A stretch of DNA of 64,000 nt from Deltaproteobacteria bacterium (lineage in GTDB: Bacteria; Desulfobacterota; SM23-61). Below, piece after piece: positions 1-8,701 of this stretch. The stretch spans positions 46,602 to 110,601 of the forward strand of contig VGSF01000004.1 in assembly GCA_016875165.1 (NCBI GenBank), given 5' to 3'. The notes under the pieces were generated by a model. It did no database searches. It worked only from the letters and a program-made list of their open reading frames with translations, and was not told the origin of the DNA. Positions within the stretch are counted from its first letter, which is position 1, and every line of letters begins with the position of its first letter. Position numbers and translations under genes: made by a program.

Positions 1-892
1 CTAAACTGCCCGGGGCAGCCTGCCGGCGAGTGCCGCCCCAGATGGCCAGGACTGCCAGGCTCAAAACGTAAGGAAGCATGTCCAGCAAAAAGGACGAGAC
101 CGGCACTCCCCGGGCTTGCATCTGTAGCTGCAGGGAAATTGCCCCGCCAAAGAGCAGGGCTCCGGCGATCGCCCGCAGGGGGTGCCATTTGGAAAAGATA
201 ACCAGGGCAACCGCTATGAAGCCTCGTCCGGCCGTCATCCATTCCGCCCAGGTCTTGGCCACGGCGAGGGAAAGATGGGCCCCGGCGATACCCCCCAAAA
301 TCCCGGCGATGAATAGGGCCTGATATTGCAGCCTGTGGGGATTCTTACCCGCAGCAAAGGCCGCTGTAGGGTTTTCCCCTACGGCCCTCAGGCTTAACCC
401 CCAGCGGGTTCTGAAGAGAAACCACCATACAAGAACCGCAATCGGGATTACCAGGTACACAAGTATATCGTAATTGAAAAAGGCCCGGCCAATGAAGGGA
501 ATAGTGGAAAGAAAAGGGATCTGGATCTCGTTGAGTCCCTGAATCCGGCTGCCGATGTAGGAGGCGCCTATGAGAGCGCTGAGGCCCACGCCGCAGAACA
601 TTAGCGCCAGTCCGCTGGCCAATTGATTGGCCCGGCGGGTGATCACCAGGAACCCAAATACCATATTGAAGAGACCCCCGGCCAGCGCTCCAGCCAAAAT
701 ACCCAGGACAGGATTGCCCGTCTGGACCGTCGTCGTAAAACCCACCACCGCCCCCATGAGCATAACACCTTCCAAACCAAGGTTGACGATGCCGACCCGT
801 TCCCCTACAGCCTCAGCAAGGGTAGCATAAAGCAAAGGCGCGCCGGAATGAATCGCTCCGGACAGGATACTTATTAAAAATGATCCGATCAT
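1..892 (-). CDS. Nucleoside-type ABC transporter, second permease subunit (3' end cut by window edge)
   Basis: This is an inner-membrane permease of the BMP-type nucleoside/simple-sugar uptake ABC family (BPD_transp_2, like Bacillus NupQ). About 297 residues are visible and no stop is reached, so only the last few residues are probably missing. The translation is strongly hydrophobic with about eight membrane spans, and carries the family loop around VGENPTAAFAAGKNP that contacts the ATPase. The ATG at 890-892 overlaps the stop of the upstream permease (ATGA, 4 nt), and a GGGGGG tract precedes it, so translation is coupled. It is the last visible gene of a minus-strand operon with the other permease and the ATPase. 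The substrate-binding BMP lipoprotein is not in the window and may lie just beyond the left edge. Confidence 0.85.
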   Translation of the reverse strand, partial: MIGSFLISILSGAIHSGAPLLYATLAEAVGERVGIVNLGLEGVMLMGAVVGFTTTVQTGNPVLGILAGALAGGLFNMVFGFLVITRRANQLASGLALMFCGVGLSALIGASYIGSRIQGLNEIQIPFLSTIPFIGRAFFNYDILVYLVIPIAVLVWWFLFRTRWGLSLRAVGENPTAAFAAGKNPHRLQYQALFIAGILGGIAGAHLSLAVAKTWAEWMTAGRGFIAVALVIFSKWHPLRAIAGALLFGGAISLQLQMQARGVPVSSFLLDMLPYVLSLAVLAIWGGTRRQAAPGSL

Positions 893-1947
893 TTTCCCCC
901 CACTTTACCGGCACGCCGGGCAAGCACGACAAATAATACCAGAGCCATAAGGATGTGCACCGCCGCGCCTGGAATCCTGTGGGTCATCTGGAGAATATCC
1001 CCGCCGGCCGTAATTACGGAAATCAGGAAGGCCGCAGCCACGATACCCAGCGGGTTGCCCATGGCCATCCAGCTAATCAAGAACCCGGTGTATCCCAGGC
1101 CCGGAGAGAGGCTCGGGCGGAGCTGCCCATGAATCGCCGAGACTTCGCCCATACCGGCCAGCCCGGCCATTCCGCCGCCGATAAACATAAGGAGGATGAT
1201 ATAACGGTAGGTGGATATCCCATTGCGGCGCGCCGCTTCCTGATTGATGCCGATAGCGCGCATTTCCAAACCCCAGCGTGTCCGGGACAGAACGAAATGG
1301 AACAGGATGAGGCCGACAATTGCCAGGACGGCCCCCAGGTGGACCCGCGACCCGAAAAAAGAAGGCAGGATGGCTGCATCCGGAAAAGGTATGCTTTGCG
1401 GATAATTGGCGCTTTCCGGGTCTTTCCAGGGGCCGAAGACGAAGAAGTTTACCAGCAGGATGGCCACATAGTTCATAAGCAGGGTGGAAATTGTTTCACT
1501 GGCCCAGCCTTTGGCCCGCAGGAACCCTGAGATTGAGGCCCATAGCCCGCCGCCGAGAAACCCCAGGATGGAAATCCAGGGCAAAAATAGCCATGCGGGC
1601 AGGTTGCTGAAATTGATGGCTCCCCAGGTGGCGAATAATGCTCCAATGAAGAGCTGACCTTCCCCGCCCACGTTGATCAGCCAGATTCTGGATGGTATAG
1701 CCACGGCCAGAGCGGTTAGGGCGAGCGGAATCATTTTTACCAGCACTTCCGAGAACCCGTAGGAGCTGCCGAGCGTGGCCGAGAAAATATCCACATAAGC
1801 CCGGATGGGGTTTTTCCCAAACACCAGCAAAACCACAGCAAAGACTAAAAGGGCTATCCCGAAGAGTCCGCTGAAGCGAATAACGCTGGCCACCCTTTTA
1901 TTCCGAAAAAGGTCAATTCCGGCAGTGACTTTATCCACTCCGCCCAT
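889..1947 (-). CDS. Nucleoside-type ABC transporter, first permease subunit
   Basis: A 352-residue inner-membrane permease of the BPD_transp_2 family (like Bacillus NupP), the heterodimer partner of the permease that follows it. It has a short cytosolic N-terminus, then about nine hydrophobic segments starting near residue 22, and the conserved cytosolic loop around RAIGINQEAARRNGI that couples to the ATPase. Length matches the family (about 350). Its 5' end overlaps the ATPase gene by 17 nt and its 3' end overlaps the next permease by 4 nt, so the three genes form one translationally coupled operon. Substrate specificity (purine or pyrimidine nucleosides versus other solutes) cannot be read from the permease alone. 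Confidence 0.87.
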   Translation of the reverse strand: MGGVDKVTAGIDLFRNKRVASVIRFSGLFGIALLVFAVVLLVFGKNPIRAYVDIFSATLGSSYGFSEVLVKMIPLALTALAVAIPSRIWLINVGGEGQLFIGALFATWGAINFSNLPAWLFLPWISILGFLGGGLWASISGFLRAKGWASETISTLLMNYVAILLVNFFVFGPWKDPESANYPQSIPFPDAAILPSFFGSRVHLGAVLAIVGLILFHFVLSRTRWGLEMRAIGINQEAARRNGISTYRYIILLMFIGGGMAGLAGMGEVSAIHGQLRPSLSPGLGYTGFLISWMAMGNPLGIVAAAFLISVITAGGDILQMTHRIPGAAVHILMALVLFVVLARRAGKVGGK

Positions 1948-3472
1948 ATTCTCCTTTCGACCCGGTCATCAGGTAGCCCACATCTTTCATGCTGATGTCC
2001 TTTGGGGTGCTCGTAGCCACAATCCTCCCGCGGAACATGACTACCAGGCGATCACTTAAAGCAAACAGTTCACCCAGGTCTTCCGAAATCAGGAGGATGC
2101 CTGCTCCTGAGTCCCGGGAGGCCACGAGCACCTTCCGTGCGGCAACTGCGCTTTGTACATCGAGGCCTCGGGTAGGGTAAAAAGCAATGATCAATTTGGG
2201 GTTGTGAGCCATCTCCCGGGCCAGGATCATTCGCTGGATATTTCCGCCGGAGAGGATTCCCAGAGGAACATAAAACGGTGGAATATTGAACCCCAAACGT
2301 TTAAGGGAAGCCTGCAGGTCGGAACGAACGGCTTCCCAGTCCATGGACAAGCCCCTTTGCCGGGAGTACATGTGTGTATTGGCCATGGCCATATTTTCCT
2401 GCACGCTCAGCCAGGGGAAAGCGGCCATGCTAAGCGGGTCTTCAGGAATGAAGGCCACTCCTCTGCCGCGGACCCGGGCAACTGACCAGTGGGTTGCATC
2501 CTGTCCCCCCAGGTTTTTAGCTCCCCCGGAACATTTCTCGATCCCCAGGACGACATCGCCGAGCTCCTTCTGGCCGTTGCCCGAAACCCCGGCGACCCCG
2601 ACAATTTCACCAGGCTTAATTGTCAGATTTATATCCTTAAGACCCCAACCAGTTCCTTCAGGCTGGGTACTGACCATTTTCAATTCGAGGAAGGGATTTC
2701 GCCCTTCTAACGGCGTTTCGCTCCGCTTTCGGGAAAACTCATCGATCGTTTTGCCGAACATCAGGGAAATAAGCGCGCTTTCCGTCGCTTCGGAGCCTGG
2801 GAGGGTGCCGGCGACTTTACCGCGGCGCATTACGGTAATGCGGTCTGCGCAGACCAGGACCTCTTTCAGCTTGTGGGTAATAAAGGCCACGGCGTATCCA
2901 TCCCGGCGCAGGTTGGTGAACACCTGGAATAATCCTTCCACTTCGTGGGGCGCGAGGCTCCTCGTCGGCTCATCGAGAATCAGAATCTTAGCGTCTGCCA
3001 GGAGCAATTTCAGCACCTCCACTTTCTGGCGTTCCCCGACAGAGAGTCGCCAGACCAGGGCCTTAGGATTCACCTGAAGACCGTAGCGCTCTGAAATTTC
3101 CTCGATGCGGTTGACTATGGAAGCATTATCCAGGATAAAGGGCAAGTTGGGCAAAAAGAGGGCGATATTCTCGGCCACTGTCAGGGCCGGAATCAGAATG
3201 AAGTCCTGAAAAACCATGCCGATACGGTATCCTCGAGCATCGTGGGGCGAGCGAATTTGCACCGGCTTACCGCTCAGCAGAATTTCCCCCGAGTCCGCCC
3301 GGTAAAAACCGTACAAAATCTTCATCAGCGTACTTTTCCCGGCTCCGTTCTCCCCCAAAAGGGCATGGACTTCGCCGCTGAAAATATCAAGATCAACGTG
3401 ATCATTGGCCAAAACGGCCGGGAATGCCTTGGTAATACCACGCAAGGAAAGAAGAGGGGATGAGCTCATCAT
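1931..3472 (-). CDS. Nucleoside-type ABC transporter, ATP-binding subunit with two ABC domains
   Basis: A 513-residue tandem ABC ATPase that powers the two downstream permeases. The first domain has a canonical Walker A (GENGAGKST, about residues 40-48), a signature LSVGERQ and Walker B ILILDEPT. The second domain has the degenerate P-loop GVSGNGQKE and an altered Walker B with TRGLD, which is the normal state for the second half in the sugar/nucleoside ABC ATPase families (MglA/RbsA/NupO-like). Its signature LSGGNIQR is intact. The gene is the first of the minus-strand operon. A binding-protein gene normally precedes it, but here tRNA-Phe lies upstream. Nucleoside specificity is inferred from the permease pair. 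Confidence 0.87.
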   Translation of the reverse strand: MMSSSPLLSLRGITKAFPAVLANDHVDLDIFSGEVHALLGENGAGKSTLMKILYGFYRADSGEILLSGKPVQIRSPHDARGYRIGMVFQDFILIPALTVAENIALFLPNLPFILDNASIVNRIEEISERYGLQVNPKALVWRLSVGERQKVEVLKLLLADAKILILDEPTRSLAPHEVEGLFQVFTNLRRDGYAVAFITHKLKEVLVCADRITVMRRGKVAGTLPGSEATESALISLMFGKTIDEFSRKRSETPLEGRNPFLELKMVSTQPEGTGWGLKDINLTIKPGEIVGVAGVSGNGQKELGDVVLGIEKCSGGAKNLGGQDATHWSVARVRGRGVAFIPEDPLSMAAFPWLSVQENMAMANTHMYSRQRGLSMDWEAVRSDLQASLKRLGFNIPPFYVPLGILSGGNIQRMILAREMAHNPKLIIAFYPTRGLDVQSAVAARKVLVASRDSGAGILLISEDLGELFALSDRLVVMFRGRIVATSTPKDISMKDVGYLMTGSKGEYGRSG

Positions 3473-3543
3473 TTGATCAGTTTTCCATTCGTTGCCAGCA
3501 GGTTCATGGCGATTTACTCACACAAATTTGCCTATAACTAAAC

Positions 3544-3577
3544 AAAAAAAGGGGTCACAAAAAAAAATTGTAACCCC
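3544..3577 (-). terminator. Rho-independent terminator of tRNA-Phe
   Basis: The arms 3551-3560 and 3568-3577 pair over 10 bp with one mismatch around an A-rich loop. On the minus strand the stem is followed by seven Ts (3544-3550). It starts about 12 nt past the tRNA 3' end, so it fits as the tRNA terminator. The opposite strand also shows a short T run, so it may work in both directions. Confidence 0.75.
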
Positions 3578-3588
3578 TCATTTTTAGG

Positions 3589-3664
<76 letters not shown>

Positions 3665-3700
3665 TTTTAAAGATAATCTTTCTCCGATTAAAAAGATATA

Positions 3701-3728
3701 ATTATAATGCCTTCGTCTATGTTGTCAA
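3701..3728 (-). promoter_or_regulatory. Sigma-70 promoter of tRNA-Phe
   Basis: On the minus strand a perfect TTGACA (3723-3728) is separated by 16 nt from a perfect TATAAT (3701-3706). Transcription would start near 3694, giving a leader of about 30 nt before the tRNA. Both hexamers match consensus and point at a stable-RNA gene. Confidence 0.85.
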
Positions 3729-3956
3729 GTATTTTTTTCTTTAGGTTGAAATTCCGCCATAAGGGCGACAGGAGGGATGAGGGGAGGGGGTTTTAAAAGT
3801 TTTGAAAAACAGCGGCGTGCTTCTTATGGAAAAAGGAATACCCGTTCGTTTTTCTCAGGGGATTTGAAGGAGAAGAGGGGGCAAGAGTCGGGTCTCTTGC
3901 GAATTGAAGAAAAAGTTATCCCTTTAGCTTTTGGGAGACAAAAGCTGCCTGTTGGT

Positions 3957-4841
3957 TTATTCGATCTCCCTCCGGAACCGTTTAATCTTAAGCCGATAGA
4001 GCTCCTTGGGAGTCATATCCATCAGATAAAACAGTTCTTCTACGTCGACGATCCCATAGATGCCCTCATAGTAAACGATCATTTTATGGATGCTCTGGCC
4101 CATCTGCTTTCCTCTTAAGCGGCGAATCCCCAGATGGGCCAAACGCTGGCCTCGCTGGCTCTTATAAGCGTTGACTAAGCTATAAATGATCAGGGTTAGA
4201 ATCGCATGCGCCCGGACGGCCGAGCCCGTCTTCTGGGGATACTTCAATAAATGATAACCCTGCTTGAGCTCCCGGAAACCCTGATTTTCAATCTCGGAGC
4301 GCAAATCGTACTGCTCCAACACCCTCAAGGGCCGAGAGACCGAAAGGCTGGTCAAAAAAATCTTCTCCTCCCCAACCTCATACTCCCTCTCCTTCCAACG
4401 TACCACCATGATCCCATTGATCGGATTCGCCCTAAAATCCTTCCGGCCTCTTTTCCTCTTATGCTCCTCCTCTCCAAATTGATCATAAGATAAAAGCCCC
4501 CGCACCCCCAAAACCTTGACCTCTTTCGTCTCCTCCCAAAAGACCCTTTCCCCATCGGCCTTCTCCGACCGAAACCCCCGAAGGTCCTGGCTGACATCCA
4601 TATTGGTCCGGGCCGGGATGACAAAATGGATCTTCATCTTCTTCCATAACCACCAAAGCAAAACCCCATCGATGAACCCCCGATCCACCAATAAAACCCT
4701 CACCGCCCCGCCCGTCCGCTCCTGCGCCTCCCGCACCAACCTCTTCGTAAAGCGCTTCTCATGCTCATTAATTTTCACCATCCGCGCCGCCGCCACCAGC
4801 TTGTGCCTCGCCTCCTGAGACATTGACGCTCTTTGTCGCAC
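3957..4841 (-). pseudogene. IS4-like DDE transposase, N-terminally truncated
   Basis: A 294-residue product with a C-terminal transposase core. The motif LLVDRGFIDG fits the second catalytic Asp. A YDLRSEIENQGF segment followed by RELK resembles the Y-R-E-K signature around the catalytic Glu of IS4-type enzymes. The N-terminal part carrying the first Asp is missing; full transposases of this type exceed 400 residues. The frame ends abruptly at 4841 where an unrelated integrase fragment begins on the other strand. I saw no convincing terminal inverted repeats at 3.7-4.9 kb, so this is probably a dead remnant. The exact IS family is uncertain. Confidence 0.7.
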
Positions 4842-5372
4842 TCATGGAAAAGCGAACCGTTCCTTCTATCTATTCAGCACAATTTCTACAAGAAATGGCT
4901 GCGGTATTACTTGGATTTCTGCGCCAAATACCGCCTTCCCGATTCCTCCTCTAAAAGCCTGACACAGTTCCTCACCAAGCTGCGGGAAAAGAAACAGACT
5001 GACGAGCAGATCAAGCAAGCGGATCATGCCGTATCAGTTTATCTCGATATGACGCGACCATCCAAAACGGCGCCGGCCTCAGCGCCGGCAATATCGGCCC
5101 CATCTGCAGCGGAGCAGGCGCCACCTCGGTCTCGGCCGTTATCGATGGCTTCCGGCATGCCATCTCCGGCTTTGGCCGTCTCCGATCCGTCGTCATCTGA
5201 CGTGCAGACCGCATGGAAGCAGGCCATCACCGATATGGCAGTGGTTATAAAGACCAGGCATTATTCTCCGTCAGAGGTGACCTTGTTTCTGAGTGAACTT
5301 CCGAGTATTTTCCCATTTCCGGCAAATCATCATAAAGGCGGGATAGGGGATGTTCGTGCAGAACATGCTTAG
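4833..5372 (+). pseudogene. Tyrosine recombinase (integron-integrase-like) N-terminal fragment
   Basis: A 179-residue frame. Residues about 17-72 resemble the N-terminal DNA-binding (SAM-like) domain of integron-type integrases (FYKKWLRYYLDFC, then FLTKLREKKQTDEQIKQA). A Pro/Ala/Ser-rich linker follows, and then AWKQAITDMAVVIKTRHYSPS, which starts the second core-binding helix set. After SPS the sequence departs from the family and stops. The catalytic domain with its R-H-R-Y residues is absent, so the protein cannot recombine DNA. Its first codons overlap the truncated end of the divergent transposase by 9 nt, suggesting one deletion or insertion event joined both remnants. Confidence 0.6.
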
Positions 5373-5388
5373 TTCTTTACTTGCTCCC

Positions 5389-5589
5389 TTAAGCTATTTC
5401 CGATTCATTCAATAACTTTTTCCACAAAGGGGCCACGTCTAATGTTTTGGCCCAAAGCTCAAGATAGTTCATGGCTGACTTTCCACGCTGGACTTCATAC
5501 ACTCGAAGGGCGTCGGTAAATGGGGAGAGAGCTTTGAGGAGTATATGCGCTTGGGATTTTTCTTGAGGTTCATGGCGTCGAGCCCCTCC
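5389..5589 (-). other. Open frame continuing in-frame after the comM stop codon
   Basis: Directly after the comM TGA the same frame stays open for 66 codons to a TAA at 5389-5391. The peptide is plausible as protein (for example LRVYEVQRGKSAMNYLEL and WAKTLDVAPLWKKLLNE), and not low-complexity. It has no in-frame ATG before its middle. It may be the tail of a lost downstream gene or mobile remnant, or chance. I recognise no family. Confidence 0.25.
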
Positions 5590-7119
5590 TCATAACAATG
5601 TCCGGTCCAGGCTACGGTACTGGATGGCTTCGGAGATGTGCGGGGCAGTGATGTTTTCCACCCCTTCCAGATCCGCAATGGTGCGGGCGATCTTGAGGAT
5701 GCGCGTGTAGGCGCGGGCGGAAAGACCGAGTTTGTCGATGGCCTGTTCCAGGAGGGCTTTAGAGTCCTCCCCGATCTGACAATATTTTTTCAAGTATCTG
5801 GAGGTCATCAGGGCGTTACAATAAATGCGTTTGCCGGCAAAGCGGTCACGCTGGATCTCCCTTGCCCGGTTGACGCGCACTTTGATGGTCTCAGAGTCTT
5901 CTCCGGAGGCTTCTCCCGTAAGATCCCGGTAACGCACAGCCGGAACTTCGATGTGGATGTCGATGCGGTCCATCAACGGCCCGGAAATCTTGGAGCGGTA
6001 GCGCAGGATCTGCGGCAATGTGCATGTGCATTCCCGGTTGGGGTCGGTATAAAAACCGCAGGGGCACGGATTCATAGCGGCCACGAGCATGAAAGAAGAG
6101 GGGAAGGTAAGGGAAGAAAGGGCCCGGGAGATGGTCACCTTACCGTCTTCCAGCGGTTGGCGCAGGACTTCCAGGACATTTTTTTTAAACTCCGGCAGTT
6201 CATCCAAAAAGAGAACGCCATTGTGCGAAAGACTCACTTCTCCCGGCTTGGGAATCTGACCCCCACCGATGAGGCCGGCGTCGGAAATCGTATGGTGAGG
6301 GGAGCGGAAAGGACGCGTAGCAACCAAGGCGCTGTGGGGTGGAAGCAGGCCCAAGACACTGTAAATTCGGGTTACTTCGATGGCCTCTAAAAATGAAAGG
6401 TCGGGTAGAACCGTTGAAATTCGTTTAGCCAGCATGGTTTTGCCCGCCCCGGGCGGGCCGACCATGATGAGGTTATGTCCACCGGCTGCGGCGATCTCCA
6501 TGGCTCGCTTAACGTGCTCCTGGCCTTTGACTTCGTTGAAGTCTTCGGTGTAATGCTTATCCCGGCTAAAGATTTCCTGGAGGTCCACAAAGGTAGGAAG
6601 GATCGCCTTTTGGCCGTTTAAACAATCTACCACCTCGGAAAGGACGTCCACCCCCAAAACTTCTATTCCCTGAACCACAGCCGCTTCCTCAGCGTTTTCT
6701 TTGGGAAGAAGAACCCCGCGTTTGCCGTTACTCTTTGCCGCCATGGCCAAAGAGAGGGCGCCCCGGATGGATTTAACCCGCCCGTCAAGAGAAAGTTCTC
6801 CGAGAAGGAGATATTCATTAAGAAGCCTGGGAGAGACGATTTCGAGGGCGGTGAGGATGCCCACGGCAATGGGCAGGTCAAAGCCGGCGCCTTCTTTCTT
6901 CACATCTGCAGGAGCGAGATTGACGGTGATGCGTTTGGGCGGAAAGTCATAGCCGGAATTCTTGATGGCCGACTTCACCCGTTCCTTCGATTCTTTGACC
7001 GCCCCATCCGGAAGCCCAACCGTGGCAAAAACAGGAAGGCCTTGAGCAATATCAACTTCTACTTCCACGATGTAAGCATCAATTCCCAAAATGGCGCCGC
7101 TTAGAACTTTGGCCAGCAT
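5590..7119 (-). CDS. comM: ComM/YifB-family Mg-chelatase-like AAA+ ATPase
   Basis: A 509-residue AAA+ protein of the YifB/ComM family. In naturally competent bacteria ComM is a hexameric helicase promoting branch migration during transformation; here that role is inferred. An N-terminal Lon-protease-like domain (about residues 1-170, with [22 protein letters not shown]) is followed by the AAA+ core with Walker A GPPGAGKT near residue 223 and FLDELPEF as Walker B. A cysteine set ([15 protein letters not shown]) precedes the Mg-chelatase C-terminal domain. Length is normal. The ATG at 7117-7119 follows a GGAGAGGAG ribosome site. It is a single-gene unit with no competence neighbours. Confidence 0.93.
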   Translation of the reverse strand: MLAKVLSGAILGIDAYIVEVEVDIAQGLPVFATVGLPDGAVKESKERVKSAIKNSGYDFPPKRITVNLAPADVKKEGAGFDLPIAVGILTALEIVSPRLLNEYLLLGELSLDGRVKSIRGALSLAMAAKSNGKRGVLLPKENAEEAAVVQGIEVLGVDVLSEVVDCLNGQKAILPTFVDLQEIFSRDKHYTEDFNEVKGQEHVKRAMEIAAAGGHNLIMVGPPGAGKTMLAKRISTVLPDLSFLEAIEVTRIYSVLGLLPPHSALVATRPFRSPHHTISDAGLIGGGQIPKPGEVSLSHNGVLFLDELPEFKKNVLEVLRQPLEDGKVTISRALSSLTFPSSFMLVAAMNPCPCGFYTDPNRECTCTLPQILRYRSKISGPLMDRIDIHIEVPAVRYRDLTGEASGEDSETIKVRVNRAREIQRDRFAGKRIYCNALMTSRYLKKYCQIGEDSKALLEQAIDKLGLSARAYTRILKIARTIADLEGVENITAPHISEAIQYRSLDRTLL

Positions 7120-7182
7120 GGAGAACTCCTCTCCTTGGGCAGAAAGGCGGGTTTAATTTAATTGTATAGGAATTTGCTTTTT

Positions 7183-7283
7183 TATCCCCCTCCCCCCATC
7201 CCCCTCCCGCCAGGGGAGGGGAGATACTGGGGGATCCAAAATTCCCTCCCCCTGGATGGGGGAGGGTTAGGGTGGGGGTGTTA
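7183..7283. repeat. Palindromic C/G-tract intergenic repeat
   Basis: Repeated CCCCCTCCC blocks (7189-7215) are followed by complementary GGGGGAGGG blocks (7257-7281), giving an imperfect large hairpin between comM and moaC. A related tract (CCCTCCCAACCCTCCCCCTGG) recurs at about 63850-63875. It looks like a dispersed palindromic repeat, not a gene. Confidence 0.6.
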
Positions 7284-7314
7284 ATAACTTGTATTGACGG
7301 GGGATAAATTTTTT

Positions 7315-7580
7315 GTAACACTTTAGCTCTTTGAAAAAAGGTGTATTGTAAGGGCCAAGGGATCCCCGGGGCCGGGGGCCAGAGCGGAACGCTTGGAATC
7401 ATGAGGCGCTGATTTCTCCGCATATGGGGCGGGCAAGAACCCCCGCCTCCTCCAGAGGAAACGATCTTTTGTCCTCGTGGCCAAGCGGAAACCCAACCGA
7501 TGCTTCCGGCGCGTTCCGCTCTAACCCCCGGCCCTCAACCAAGGCTTTAATACCATTTTTTCAAATCGCTAAACTGATAC
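7315..7580. repeat. Inverted-repeat element, family A, copy 3 (carries a structured RNA)
   Basis: The ends 7315-7339 and 7556-7580 are inverted repeats: GTAACACTTTAGCTCTTTG versus the complement GTATCAGTTTAGCGATTTG. They match the ends of the elements at 12751-12930 and 56692-56862. The inside differs completely from those two copies and holds the candidate riboswitch. Confidence 0.5.
7370..7533 (+). ncRNA. Candidate molybdenum-cofactor (Moco) riboswitch upstream of moaC
   Basis: A long outer stem (7370-7392 with 7511-7533, 21 of 23 positions complementary) encloses conserved single-strand and hairpin elements. These are GGCGCTGATTTC near 7404, a GGCGGG/CCCGCC hairpin (7428-7447), GCCTCC (7445-7450) and GGAAAC (7457-7462). 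The order CUGAU, hairpin, GCCUCC, GGAAA is as I recall it for the Moco RNA motif of the E. coli moaA leader. The next gene, 209 nt downstream, is moaC, a Moco biosynthesis gene. I could not run a covariance model. An alternative is that this is merely cargo of the surrounding repeat element. Confidence 0.55.
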
Positions 7581-7741
7581 AATTTTTTATACTTATAACA
7601 AAAGGATTTAAGCAAGGCAAGACATAAATACAGCTTTCAACGGTCAGCTTTCAGCAAAAAAAAGATTGGGTGCTCATTGGGAGGAGATTTTGTTTTAAAG
7701 GTTGCTATTATAGAACTGTCTTTGACGGAGGAGGGAAGGGA

Positions 7742-8227
7742 GTGGCCAGATTAAGTCATTTCGACCAGGAAGGGCGGGCGCGGATGGTGGACGTGAGCGC
7801 CAAGAGAGCGACCCATAGAACGGCTGTGGTCACAGGACGGGTTATCATGAAAGCCGAGACCCTGCGGCGAATCATAGATAAAGAAATTGAAAAAGGGGAC
7901 GTCTTAGGAGTGGCCCGGGTGGCCGGGATCATGGCCGCCAAACGCGCAGGAGAAATCATCCCCATGTGCCATCCCCTGGGCCTCGACAGCGTGGAGATTC
8001 ATTTCCAGCCGGAGGCTAAGCGTTCCGCAATACACATCCAGAGCAGGGTAAAATCCACAGGGAAGACAGGGGTAGAGATGGAAGCATTGCTGGCAACAGC
8101 TACGTCCGCCCTGACGATTTATGACATGTGCAAAGCCGTCGACCGGAGTATGATCATCTCGGACATCAAACTCATGAAAAAGTCAGGCGGGAAGAGCGGG
8201 ACCTATCTGCGGATAGATGAAGAATAG
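7742..8227 (+). CDS. moaC: Cyclic pyranopterin monophosphate synthase MoaC
   Basis: MoaC converts the MoaA product (3',8-cyclo-dihydro-GTP) to cyclic pyranopterin monophosphate in molybdenum cofactor synthesis, in the cytosol. The 161-residue product has the family length and motifs: MVDVSAK near the start, IPMCHPL with the conserved His, GVEMEAL, and MCKAVDRSM with the conserved Asp and Lys. I chose GTG at 7742 because GGAGGGAAGGG sits just before it and the length then matches E. coli MoaC; the frame is open further upstream. It stands alone apart from moaA and other moa genes, behind a structured leader that may sense the cofactor. Confidence 0.93.
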   Translation: MARLSHFDQEGRARMVDVSAKRATHRTAVVTGRVIMKAETLRRIIDKEIEKGDVLGVARVAGIMAAKRAGEIIPMCHPLGLDSVEIHFQPEAKRSAIHIQSRVKSTGKTGVEMEALLATATSALTIYDMCKAVDRSMIISDIKLMKKSGGKSGTYLRIDEE

Positions 8228-8316
8228 GAAGATTCGGGAAGCAGGGAAAACTTCTTTACTCTTATTCTAAGATATGGTATATGTTTCTATATTTTATGGA
8301 CTCTTGGGGGAAAGAG

Positions 8317-8685
8317 ATGAAAAAAGAGAGGCTCGCTTATTTCAAGGAGCTTCTGACAGAACGTTTAGAGGTTCTGCTCAATGAGGCGGAAAAGACTGTC
8401 ACCGGCATGACCAATGACAAAAATACTTTCCCCGACCCCACTGATCGCGCCAACTTAGAGACCGACCGTAATTTTTTGCTGCGCATCCGCGACCGGGAAA
8501 GAAAACTGATTCTGAAGATCAAAGAAGCTTTGGCCAGGATCGAGGACAGGACCTTTGGCATCTGCGAAGACTGCGGAGAGGAGATCTCCGAAGAGAGATT
8601 GAAAGCCCGCCCCGTGACCACGCTTTGCATCGAATGCAAGACTAAAGCTGAAGCCGAAGAAAAGAAAAAAATTACCCTCGGCTGA
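8317..8685 (+). CDS. dksA: DksA/TraR-family RNA polymerase-binding zinc-finger protein
   Basis: DksA-type proteins insert a coiled coil into the RNA polymerase secondary channel and, with ppGpp, adjust transcription to starvation. The 122-residue product has a charged helical coiled-coil region (about 1-75) and a C-terminal four-cysteine zinc finger CEDC and CIEC (residues about 86-110). I chose ATG 8317 because GGGGGAAAGAG precedes it and the resulting start MKKERLAYFK is typical; the frame is open to 8281. Acidic tip residues cannot be assigned exactly, so it could be a DksA paralogue rather than the main DksA. It is 16 nt upstream of the next gene, probably cotranscribed. Confidence 0.88.
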   Translation: MKKERLAYFKELLTERLEVLLNEAEKTVTGMTNDKNTFPDPTDRANLETDRNFLLRIRDRERKLILKIKEALARIEDRTFGICEDCGEEISEERLKARPVTTLCIECKTKAEAEEKKKITLG

Positions 8686-8701
8686 GAAAGGAACCCAGGC
8701 A

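Noticed and set aside
889..1530. Plus-strand frame opposite the permease (about 191 codons)
   Set aside because: It lies fully antisense to a well-supported membrane protein, has no ribosome site and has a hydrophilic composition typical of an antisense shadow.
7183..7283. CRISPR-like array from the repeated C/G blocks
   Set aside because: The blocks are palindromic low-complexity tracts with no regular spacers, no repeat of constant length and no cas genes anywhere.
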